A DNA stretch of 5,718 nucleotides from Bacillota bacterium (GTDB lineage: Bacteria; Bacillota; Clostridia; Tissierellales; Peptoniphilaceae): contig JAEZYW010000091.1 of NCBI GenBank assembly GCA_023418835.1, forward strand, positions 1-5,718, read 5' to 3'. The translations under genes and the position numbers were made by a program. The notes under the pieces are model-generated. The model was not told the DNA's origin. It did no database searches and saw nothing but the letters and a program-made list of their open reading frames with translations. Below are positions 1 to 4,903 of the stretch, in pieces (position 1 is the stretch's first letter; every line of letters begins with the position of its first letter).

Positions 1-28
1 CTCCCTAGTAAGTTTTTTTAATTATAAC

Positions 29-754
29 TTATATCAAAACCTTAGACAAAAATTCTTTTGTTCTCAAGTTTTTCGTTTCATTAAATATGTGTTCCGGACT
101 TCCAATATCTTGGACTATTCCCTCGTCCATAAACATTATGGTATCTGCAACCTCTCTAGCAAATCCCATTTCGTGGGTTACAACTACCATCGTCATTCCG
201 TCATAGGCTAATTGTTTCATTACGTCCAAAACGTCTCCAACCATTTCCGGATCCAATGCCGAAGTGGCTTCGTCAAAAAGCATAACATCAGGATCCATTG
301 CCAAGGCCCTTGCAATTGCAACCCTTTGTTGTTGCCCTCCTGAAAGGGAGTTGGGATAGGCGTCAATCTTGTCGGGAAGACCCATTTGATTTAAAAGTTC
401 TATTCCCTTTTTCCTTGCATCTTTTTCTTTCATTCCCAAAACTTTCATTGGAGCTAAAATTACATTTTCTATTGCAGTCTTGTGGGGGAATAAATTAAAT
501 TGTTGAAAGACCATTCCCATTTTCGCTCTAACTTTATCCACGTCGATATTTTCTCCTGTGATCAGGTGTCCGCCGAGATAAATTTCTCCTGAGTCAGGTT
601 TTTCCAAGAGATTTAAACATCTCAAAAATGTACTTTTCCCAGAGCCTGAAGGTCCGATTACTGTTAGAACTTCTCCTTTTTTAATGGATGCGTCTATTCC
701 AAGGAGAACTTTCTTTTCTCCAAAACTTTTTTTCAAATCTACTACTTTAATCAC
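29..754 (-). CDS. Polar amino-acid ABC transporter ATPase (GlnQ/ArtM/HisP-like)
   Basis: This is the cytoplasmic nucleotide-binding subunit that hydrolyses ATP to drive amino-acid import through the permease encoded just upstream. All core ABC motifs are intact in 241 residues, the usual length for this subfamily: Walker [10 protein letters not shown] (34-42), Q-loop in [10 protein letters not shown] (Q84/Q85), signature LSGGQQQR (137-144), Walker B VMLFDE (157-162) and the switch histidine in VVTHEM (H194). The QQFNLFPH and [16 protein letters not shown] stretches are typical of the glutamine/arginine/histidine importers. The start is GTG (752-754). It is preceded by AGGAGG (765-770, minus strand) at 10 bases and gives the expected N-terminus [12 protein letters not shown]. 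The gene overlaps the permease stop by 8 bases, so translational coupling is likely. It is the last gene of the T-box-controlled operon. Family assignment is secure; arginine specificity is inferred only from the leader. Confidence 0.95.
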   Translation of the reverse strand: MIKVVDLKKSFGEKKVLLGIDASIKKGEVLTVIGPSGSGKSTFLRCLNLLEKPDSGEIYLGGHLITGENIDVDKVRAKMGMVFQQFNLFPHKTAIENVILAPMKVLGMKEKDARKKGIELLNQMGLPDKIDAYPNSLSGGQQQRVAIARALAMDPDVMLFDEATSALDPEMVGDVLDVMKQLAYDGMTMVVVTHEMGFAREVADTIMFMDEGIVQDIGSPEHIFNETKNLRTKEFLSKVLI

Positions 755-1550
755 TTTCTTTCAGCCTCCTTTCAAAGATTCCCAAGAGTTTAGATAAACT
801 AAAGGTTAGAACAAAATAAAGTACTGCCGCCACAATTAAAGGCTCCATTGGCTTAAAGCTAGCCCCTTGAACTATTTTTACATTGTACATTATGTCCCCA
901 ACTCCAACTACTGATACGATGGAGGTTTCCTTTATTAGAGTTATAAACTCATTACCTAAAGCTGGTAAAATATTTTTAACGGCTTGGGGCATTATTATTT
1001 CCTTCATAGTTTCCCCATAGCTCATTCCCAAAGATCTTCCCGCTTCCATTTGACCTTTTCCAATGGATTGGATTCCAGATCTGATAATTTCAGAAACGTA
1101 AGCACCACTGTTTATACTAACTGCAATGGCACCAGAGATTAGAGCCAGTCTTGCTGTGGGAATTCCCAAGGATCTAACATCAAAGAAAGTAGTCGGTCCG
1201 TAATATGCAATGAAAAGTTGGACCATTAAGGGAGTTCCCCTTAGAAGTTCCACCATTCCCTTTGCAATTCCGCTTACAACTTTACTTTTGGAAATTCTCA
1301 TAAAATATATAATTACTCCCAAAATTATTCCCGCCACTAAAGCAATTGCCGAAAGCACAACTGTATAGGTAAGTCCTGTTATAAAATAAGAAGAGTATTT
1401 TTGAAATAAAGAAGTGACTGAGGAAATAAAAGCCATCAGTTTATTTCTAGATAAGAATAATAAAGCTGCAATAATAAATATTATTACCCCGTTAATTATC
1501 TTTCCTTGTCCCCTTATTTGTTTTGGTTTGTAGAAAATATTGTTATCCAT
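747..1550 (-). CDS. Polar amino-acid ABC transporter permease (HisM/ArtQ-like)
   Basis: This integral membrane subunit forms the translocation path for the amino acid delivered by the lipoprotein. It has 267 residues. A first hydrophobic segment at about 18-35 is followed by the conserved permease core, which starts near 56 ([18 protein letters not shown]). The core contains the family block [13 protein letters not shown] (101-113) and the cytoplasmic EAA loop [18 protein letters not shown] (169-186) that contacts the ATPase, and ends with hydrophobic helices to about 257. Homologues often begin close to the core, so the first 50 residues are a modest N-terminal extension with an extra predicted helix. 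The ATG start has a fair AGGATG ribosome site four bases upstream. A single permease gene implies a homodimer. It lies between the lipoprotein gene (108-base gap) and the ATPase gene (8-base overlap). Confidence 0.93.
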   Translation of the reverse strand: MDNNIFYKPKQIRGQGKIINGVIIFIIAALLFLSRNKLMAFISSVTSLFQKYSSYFITGLTYTVVLSAIALVAGIILGVIIYFMRISKSKVVSGIAKGMVELLRGTPLMVQLFIAYYGPTTFFDVRSLGIPTARLALISGAIAVSINSGAYVSEIIRSGIQSIGKGQMEAGRSLGMSYGETMKEIIMPQAVKNILPALGNEFITLIKETSIVSVVGVGDIMYNVKIVQGASFKPMEPLIVAAVLYFVLTFSLSKLLGIFERRLKESD

Positions 1551-1583
1551 TTTTCATCCTTACTATTATAATTAATAAAATTT

Positions 1584-1613
1584 AAATCCGCCTCTTTTGT
1601 TAGAGGCGGATTT
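1584..1613 (-). terminator. Strong intercistronic stem-loop, possible partial terminator
   Basis: A perfect 11-base-pair stem (1584-1594 with 1603-1613) closes an 8-base loop. It sits between the binding-protein gene and the permease gene. On the minus strand the stem is followed by TTTAAATTTTA-type sequence, which is only a mediocre U-tract. The T-tract is interrupted and the downstream genes clearly belong to the same transport system. I therefore infer a leaky terminator or a 3'-protecting RNA hairpin that lets the binding protein be made in excess of the membrane subunits, as is common in binding-protein operons. Confidence 0.65.
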
Positions 1614-1624
1614 TGCCAATTTTA

Positions 1625-1659
1625 AGAAGTAAAACTTCTATTCCATCCTCTTAAAGGAT
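1625..1659 (-). other. Two small tandem stem-loops after the binding-protein stop
   Basis: AGAAGT/ACTTCT (1625-1630 with 1634-1639, 3-base loop) and ATCCT/AGGAT (1645-1649 with 1655-1659) form two short perfect hairpins immediately after, and touching, the stop codon of the binding-protein gene. Together with the larger hairpin at 1584-1613 they make a run of three stem-loops in a 108-base gap. A role in mRNA 3'-end stability or processing is an inference. Confidence 0.4.
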
Positions 1660-2570
1660 TATTCTATTCCTTGAGAATCTGCTAATTCAACAGCTTCTGC
1701 ATACCACTGTTCAAATTTTCCTTCGCTTTGAAGTTTAGCGATAATTTCATTTACAGCTTCTACTAATTCTGTTTGTCCCTTTGCCGTTACTACAACAGAT
1801 CCCCCTTCGATTCCATAGTCGCTGAAATCTACTTCTGGTACTGCTACGATTCCTTCGTTATTTTTTGCATAAGAGTCTGCTACAGGAACTTCTATTACAA
1901 TTGCATCTATCATATTGGATTGAAGTTGCATAACAAGGTCTGTTACTTTTCCAAGGGAAACTACATTTCCAGCTTCAACATTTTCTGTTACAAAACCTTC
2001 TTGAACAGTTCCTGTTTGAACTCCAATTGCTTTTCCGTTTAAATCTTCTTCTGTTTTATAATTGTCTTTGTCTTCTTCTCTGACTAAAATACAGTATGCA
2101 GATTCAAAGTAAACATCTGAAAAGTCCATAGTCTGAGCTCTCTCTGGGTTTGGATTAATTCCAGCAATTCCCATATCCACCATTCCAGTTTGAACTCCTG
2201 CTAAAACTGCTGCGAAGTCCATGTCTTGGATTTCTAGTTCAACTCCCCATTCTTCTGCAATTGCTCTTGCAAATTCCATATCAAACCCTACAATTTTATC
2301 TTCTCCGTCTACGATTGCATGGAAGTCATATGGTGGGTAGTCTGCTGATGTACCTACTATTAATTTTCCAGTAGATTTAATTTGTTCTAGTTTATTTTCT
2401 CCAACAGTTTCTGTCGTCTCTTCTTTTTCTTCTGTCTCTTCTGCTTCTTTTACTTCAGTTACTGGAGTTTCTTCTGGTTTTGTTTCTGCGCCTTCCTTTG
2501 TATCATTATTACATGCTACCAAAGTAAAAATCATAGTAACTGCTAACAATATTGTAAATAACTTTTTCAT
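1659..2570 (-). CDS. Amino-acid ABC transporter substrate-binding lipoprotein (SBP_bac_3 family)
   Basis: This is the extracellular receptor of the importer, anchored to the membrane by lipid. The N-terminus is a lipoprotein signal peptide: MKK, a hydrophobic run to residue 18, and lipobox LVAC with the lipidated cysteine at C20. Residues 21-58 form a very acidic Glu/Thr/Lys linker, followed by the family-3 solute-binding fold. Visible signatures are TSADYPPYDF (74-83), GFDMEFARAIAEE (95-107), NPERAQTMDFS (141-151, with R144 in the position that usually holds the ligand carboxylate), IGVQTGTVQ (182-190) and DAIVIEVPVA (222-231). In the last of these, E227 takes the place of the acidic residue that usually binds the ligand amino group. 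The length of 303 residues is slightly long because of the linker. ATG is five bases after GGAGG. It is the first gene after the T-box leader; arginine is the likely ligand by inference from that leader. Confidence 0.95.
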   Translation of the reverse strand: MKKLFTILLAVTMIFTLVACNNDTKEGAETKPEETPVTEVKEAEETEEKEETTETVGENKLEQIKSTGKLIVGTSADYPPYDFHAIVDGEDKIVGFDMEFARAIAEEWGVELEIQDMDFAAVLAGVQTGMVDMGIAGINPNPERAQTMDFSDVYFESAYCILVREEDKDNYKTEEDLNGKAIGVQTGTVQEGFVTENVEAGNVVSLGKVTDLVMQLQSNMIDAIVIEVPVADSYAKNNEGIVAVPEVDFSDYGIEGGSVVVTAKGQTELVEAVNEIIAKLQSEGKFEQWYAEAVELADSQGIE

Positions 2571-2606
2571 TTCTTCCTCCCAAAATTTTTAAATTTCTAG
2601 ATAATC

Positions 2607-2653
2607 AAAAAAACCGCGAGTATTAACCTCCCAAGAGGCGAATATATCGCGGT
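2607..2653 (-). terminator. T-box leader terminator
   Basis: On the minus strand, ACCGCGA (2647-2653) pairs with TCGCGGT (2613-2619). An inner CCTC/GAGG helix lies between them, and a run of seven T follows (2607-2613). This is an intrinsic terminator. Its 5' arm is shared with the conserved T-box antiterminator sequence, so the two structures exclude each other. It ends 37 bases before the lipoprotein ATG. Confidence 0.9.
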
Positions 2654-2837
2654 ACCACTCTAATTAATCATAATTGATTATCTCCATAGCTATTAACGGT
2701 TGCAAACCGTGAAGCGATACTAATTTCCCACTTCATTCTCATTGGTTCTATTCAGCTTACTTCCATCTATCGGCTCTCACCTAACCCGACTCTCTTTTGA
2801 GATTTTCATAAACTTACTTCTCCAAATCATTGATTGT
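2607..2837 (-). promoter_or_regulatory. T-box riboswitch, probable tRNA-Arg (AGA specifier)
   Basis: The leader RNA senses uncharged tRNA and lets transcription pass into the importer operon. The hallmark antiterminator sequence AGAGTGGTACCGCG is read on the minus strand at 2661-2648; its TGGT bulge would pair with an ACCA tRNA end. Stem I is recognisable. Base helix TTGG (2825-2822) pairs with CCAA (2745-2742), and AGTTTA (2814-2809) pairs with TAAGCT (2759-2754). Between them the specifier loop has the expected AGTA (2818-2815) opposite GAA (2753-2751). The distal part shows AGAGAG and GGTGAGAG elements. The loop reads GAA-T-AGA-A, which places an AGA (arginine) specifier at 2749-2747. Further hairpins, including ACGGTT/AACCGT (2696-2710), match the region of stems II and III. 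That this is a T-box is near certain; the codon assignment is by eye and less certain. Confidence 0.93.
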
Positions 2838-2842
2838 TTTTC

Positions 2843-2871
2843 ATAATAAAGGATTTTTTCCATAAAGTCAA
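2843..2871 (-). promoter_or_regulatory. Sigma-A-type promoter of the T-box/ABC operon
   Basis: Minus-strand TTGACT (2871-2866) and TATTAT (2848-2843) are separated by exactly 17 bases. The expected transcription start near 2836 is just upstream of the base of T-box stem I, which supports the assignment. Confidence 0.85.
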
Positions 2872-2918
2872 GAAGTATTTTACTTTATTAGTATTATTTT
2901 CCTAAATTTAATATAGAA

Positions 2919-2924
2919 TATAAT
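2919..2924 (+). promoter_or_regulatory. Possible sigma-A -10 box for the sigma-factor operon
   Basis: This is a perfect TATAAT facing the sigma/anti-sigma genes. The sequence 16-17 bases upstream (around 2896-2902, ATTTTCC) is a poor -35, so it could be a weak housekeeping promoter or chance in AT-rich DNA. It lies in the divergent gap with the T-box promoter. Confidence 0.35.
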
Positions 2925-2928
2925 CAAT

Positions 2929-2957
2929 GTGACAGTTTTTAATAGATGATGCGTATA
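2929..2957 (+). promoter_or_regulatory. Candidate ECF-type autoregulatory promoter
   Basis: GTGACA followed by a T-run (2929-2940) and CGTATA (2952-2957) are 17 bases apart. The GxxACA-TTTTT plus CGT-type layout resembles promoters read by ECF sigma factors, which commonly transcribe their own operon. The start site would fall just ahead of the AAAGGAG ribosome site (2967-2973). The match is by eye and should be held loosely. Confidence 0.4.
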
Positions 2958-2979
2958 TAGTTTTTGAAAGGAGAAGTTA

Positions 2980-3024
2980 ATGGACGAAAAAAAATTAATA
3001 AAACTAATAACCTATAAAAATTAA
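2980..3024 (+). pseudogene. Cut-off N-terminus of the sigma factor (14 codons, in-frame TAA)
   Basis: An ATG at 2980 follows a textbook ribosome site (AAAGGAG, 2967-2973, six bases away) and encodes MDEKKLIKLITYKN before TAA at 3022-3024. It is in the same reading frame as the downstream sigma-factor gene. Read through the stop, the protein would continue QGLIMFIENYAGLMK. The joined sequence looks like the usual beginning of ECF-type sigma factors (MDEKKLI..I..N...GL..FI..Y.GL). I read this as the native start of the sigma gene separated by a nonsense codon. A true short leader peptide with reinitiation 12 bases later is the alternative. Confidence 0.65.
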
Positions 3025-3036
3025 CAAGGGCTTATT

Positions 3037-3498
3037 ATGTTTATAGAAAATTACGCCGGACTTATGAAAAGCGTAATATCTAGAATTTTATACGAATTTC
3101 CCCATCTTCAGGAAGAAGTTTTAAACGACAGTCTTTTGTCTGTTTGGAATAATATTCAATACTACGACAACTCCAAATCTTCTTTAAAAAATTGGTGCGC
3201 ATCAATTACGAGATACAGAGCCATTGATGCTTTAAGAAAAGAAGTGAAACACAGATCCGTTTCGATAGATGAGGCTTTCAACATCTCCCAAGGAGACGAT
3301 TTTGAGAAACTTCTTTACAAAGAGGTTCTAAATTATCTTTCTGAAGAAGACAAAAAACTATTTGTGGATTTGTTTGTCCACGGTAAGACCTATGACGAGC
3401 TATCCCAGGAGCTAAAGGTGTCTAAAAACGCTCTTTATAGCAGAGTAAAAAGGGGAAGACAAAAATTAAATAAAGAATTTCAAGGAGGAAAACCGTGA
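3037..3498 (+). CDS. ECF-like RNA polymerase sigma factor (lacks its first ~19 residues)
   Basis: The product would direct RNA polymerase to a small set of promoters and be held inactive by the membrane protein encoded next. The 153 residues hold a sigma region 2 domain (about 1-68, including NDSLLSVWNNI and the -10-recognition part KNWCASITRYRAIDALRK, residues 51-68) and a sigma region 4 domain (about 100-146). Region 4 has the helix-turn-helix KTYDELSQELKVSKNALYSR (117-136) followed by VKRGRQKL. Spacing and length fit a two-domain ECF sigma factor with no region 3. The ATG at 3037 has a modest AAGGG site six bases upstream, but it begins inside the first helix of region 2. The better start, at 2980, is in frame but blocked by a TAA, so this product may be weakly made or a remnant. 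The stop codon overlaps a GTG that looks like the original start of the anti-sigma gene. Confidence 0.85.
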   Translation: MFIENYAGLMKSVISRILYEFPHLQEEVLNDSLLSVWNNIQYYDNSKSSLKNWCASITRYRAIDALRKEVKHRSVSIDEAFNISQGDDFEKLLYKEVLNYLSEEDKKLFVDLFVHGKTYDELSQELKVSKNALYSRVKRGRQKLNKEFQGGKP

Positions 3499-3502
3499 AA
3501 AT
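3482..3502 (+). promoter_or_regulatory. Ribosome site and GTG start of the anti-sigma gene, out of frame by one base
   Basis: AAGGAGG (3482-3488) stands six bases before GTG (3495), which overlaps the sigma stop as GTGA. This is a classic coupled start. In its own frame the GTG is read for only nine codons to TAA (3522). If the A-run at 3498-3501 had one more A, it would read (M)KNNEIYKYLNEVETEYED and join the anti-sigma body in frame. No equally good ribosome site serves the ATG at 3551. Confidence 0.65.
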
Positions 3503-3550
3503 AACGAAATTTATAAATATCTAAATGAAGTAGAAACAGAATATGAGGAT

Positions 3551-4588
3551 ATGGAAGTTTCTGAAATTGAAATGGAAAGAATAAAAAAGTTTGCGAGGGA
3601 AAATTCTAAAAAGAAAAAATTCTTTGGTAGAAAAATAGCAGGAATTGCCGCTGCAATTTTACTAGCTTTCGGAGGGATTTTGGGAACAAACGAAAGTGTT
3701 CGAGCTGAGGTAATAAGTTATGTGGAAAAATTCTTTACAGAAGTTCGCGTTCCTATAAACGAGGCAAAAGGAGTTCCTGAAGAAGTCCAAAAATACGCTG
3801 TAAACTTACACGAAACTGTACAGTTAAAGCATATTTCATTTGTTGTAGAGGATGTTATGGTGGACGGCAAAGATGGATATTTAAATTTAATTTATCCAGA
3901 GGAATATAGCGAGAAAAATACTAATGAGATATATTATGTAGCTAGAGCCTATGTCAATGGAGAAAGAGTTTTTGTAAATACAGCTTCTAGATCCCCTAGG
4001 GCTATGGGTAACGGTTTAATATCCGATATGATGGAGTTTTCTATAGACAAAGAATTTCCTAAGGACGAAGATTTTGATTTAATCATTGAATTTGAAAATT
4101 TTAAAGACTTAGACGATAAGGCAGCTATCCAGGTAAGAATTTCAATGGCAGACTTAACTGCTGATTCCAAAATTTATTTAAAAGATTTTGAGATTCCCAA
4201 TTCTGACGGTCGAATAATAAATATGATGAAAATTAATTTAATAAATCCCAGAATTGAAATGACAGAACCACTTCCTACAAAAAATTACGATAACTATATA
4301 GAGATTGTAGGTACAAATGATAAGGGAGAAAAGATTGTATTTGCCTTTAGTCACGGTAGAAATATAGATGATACAGCTTACTATACTGGATACGGATTTG
4401 TTGAAAAAGATGATAAATATTACGACAATTTAAGTGATTTTACCATAGAAGAGCTTTACAACTTAAAAGATACATTTGAATTCCAGATATACAAAATATC
4501 TTTTGATAGAGAGCCAGAATCGGGAAAATGGAAGCTTTTAAAAACCGAAGTTTTAGGAGATCCTTTTATAGTAGATTTTAGCAAATAG
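3551..4588 (+). CDS. Membrane-anchored anti-sigma factor-like protein (DUF4179-like)
   Basis: This is probably the partner that restrains the sigma factor until an envelope signal arrives. The reading frame gives 345 residues from the first ATG: a short charged cytoplasmic part (1-27, MEVSEIEMERIKK then a Lys-rich stretch), one membrane helix (about 28-45, RKIAGIAAAILLAFGGILG), then about 300 outer residues. That outer part is mainly polar with alternating hydrophobic residues, suggesting beta structure (for example HISFVVEDVMVDGKDGYLNL). The layout and the MEVSEIE..RIKK segment recall DUF4179-type proteins encoded beside ECF sigma genes; this is family recall, not a search. The frame stays open upstream of 3551 and encodes NNEIYKYLNEVETEYED, which looks like the missing N-terminus. 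The true start is probably GTG 3495, disrupted by one missing base. The ATG at 3551 has only GAGG two to five bases upstream, so its start is doubtful. Confidence 0.75.
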   Translation: MEVSEIEMERIKKFARENSKKKKFFGRKIAGIAAAILLAFGGILGTNESVRAEVISYVEKFFTEVRVPINEAKGVPEEVQKYAVNLHETVQLKHISFVVEDVMVDGKDGYLNLIYPEEYSEKNTNEIYYVARAYVNGERVFVNTASRSPRAMGNGLISDMMEFSIDKEFPKDEDFDLIIEFENFKDLDDKAAIQVRISMADLTADSKIYLKDFEIPNSDGRIINMMKINLINPRIEMTEPLPTKNYDNYIEIVGTNDKGEKIVFAFSHGRNIDDTAYYTGYGFVEKDDKYYDNLSDFTIEELYNLKDTFEFQIYKISFDREPESGKWKLLKTEVLGDPFIVDFSK

Positions 4589-4615
4589 ATTTTATAAAAA
4601 AGTCGAATGAGAATA

Positions 4616-4646
4616 TTTCGGTACGTCAAGGATGCCGTACCCTACT
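4616..4646 (+). repeat. Palindromic intergenic repeat, copy 1
   Basis: This is a six-base-pair stem GGTACG/CGTACC (4620-4625 with 4636-4641) followed by CCTACT. It shares the CGGTACG core and the CGTACCCTA tail with copies 2 and 3 further along the same intergenic region. Confidence 0.6.
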
Positions 4647-4648
4647 AA

Positions 4649-4730
4649 AAAGGTCGAAGATAATATCCTTTTGAGACCAAATCCTTACCTGCCGTCGAGG
4701 GTAGTCGAAAAAGGATTTATCGAGACCTTT
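4649..4730. repeat. Nested inverted repeat in the intergenic region
   Basis: The outer arms AAAGGTC (4649-4655) and GACCTTT (4724-4730) enclose inner arms AAATCCTT (4679-4686) and AAGGATTT (4711-4718). The enclosed sequence contains TACC and GGTA arms as well. The whole could fold as a branched cruciform or RNA. It lies directly between repeat copies 1 and 2, has no open reading frame of note, and its function is unknown. Confidence 0.5.
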
Positions 4731-4756
4731 GTCTTTTATTTTAAAACCAAATAATA

Positions 4757-4787
4757 TTGCGGTACGCATAGGAATGCGTACCCTATA
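4757..4787 (+). repeat. Palindromic intergenic repeat, copy 2 (best preserved)
   Basis: This is a perfect eight-base-pair stem GGTACGCA/TGCGTACC (4761-4768 with 4775-4782) with the loop TAGGAA, flanked by TTGC on the left and CTATA on the right. It is the cleanest of three related copies and probably the closest to the parent element. Confidence 0.65.
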
Positions 4788-4805
4788 ACCTATTGAAAAT
4801 TCAGA

Positions 4806-4836
4806 TTGCGGTATGCGTGGGAACCCATCCCCTACA
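4806..4836 (+). repeat. Palindromic intergenic repeat, copy 3 (degenerate)
   Basis: It shares TTGCGGTA at the left and CCCTA at the right with copy 2, and the GGAA loop core. The right arm (CCCATCCC) no longer fully matches the left arm (GGTATGCG). It looks like a decayed copy lying only 18 bases after copy 2. Confidence 0.55.
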
Positions 4837-4842
4837 TACTAT

Positions 4843-4865
4843 AAAACGCCCCTATAGTGGGGCGT
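4843..4865. terminator. Intrinsic terminator between convergent genes
   Basis: ACGCCCC (4846-4852) pairs with GGGGCGT (4859-4865) around the six-base loop TATAGT. On the minus strand the stem is followed by TTTTATAG, and it lies 39 bases after the stop of the ABC ATPase gene ending at 4904, so termination of that operon is the likely main role. On the plus strand the tail is GTATTTATATT, a weaker T-tract, so it could also stop transcripts from the anti-sigma gene. Confidence 0.8.
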
Positions 4866-4903
4866 ATTTATATTGGCATTAATAAAAATATTTTTTAAGT
4901 TTA

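Noticed and set aside
1..28. Terminator after the first ABC operon
   Set aside because: Only a weak AAGTT/AACTT pairing is visible and the window ends too soon to judge.
298..498. Plus-strand open frame of 66 codons
   Set aside because: It lies wholly inside the ABC ATPase gene on the other strand, has no ribosome site, and has a composition unlike a real protein.
1565..1570. Minus-strand TATAAT as an internal promoter for the permease
   Set aside because: There is no -35 at the right distance, and the start site would fall within the ribosome site just before the ATG.
1773..2042. Plus-strand open frame of 89 codons
   Set aside because: It is the antisense shadow of the conserved binding-protein gene, rich in Cys, Tyr and Phe, which is typical of a false frame.
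3504..3513. AAATTTA heptamer as a programmed -1 slippery site rescuing the anti-sigma frame
   Set aside because: In the GTG 3495 frame it is read AAA-TTT-A, which is the wrong phase for the A-AAT-TTA slippage rule, and there is no clear stimulatory structure downstream.
3949..4170. Minus-strand open frame of 73 codons
   Set aside because: It is the antisense shadow of the anti-sigma-like gene, with no recognisable motif.
4616..4836. CRISPR array
   Set aside because: The three repeats are unevenly spaced, diverged and palindromic, and no cas gene is visible.
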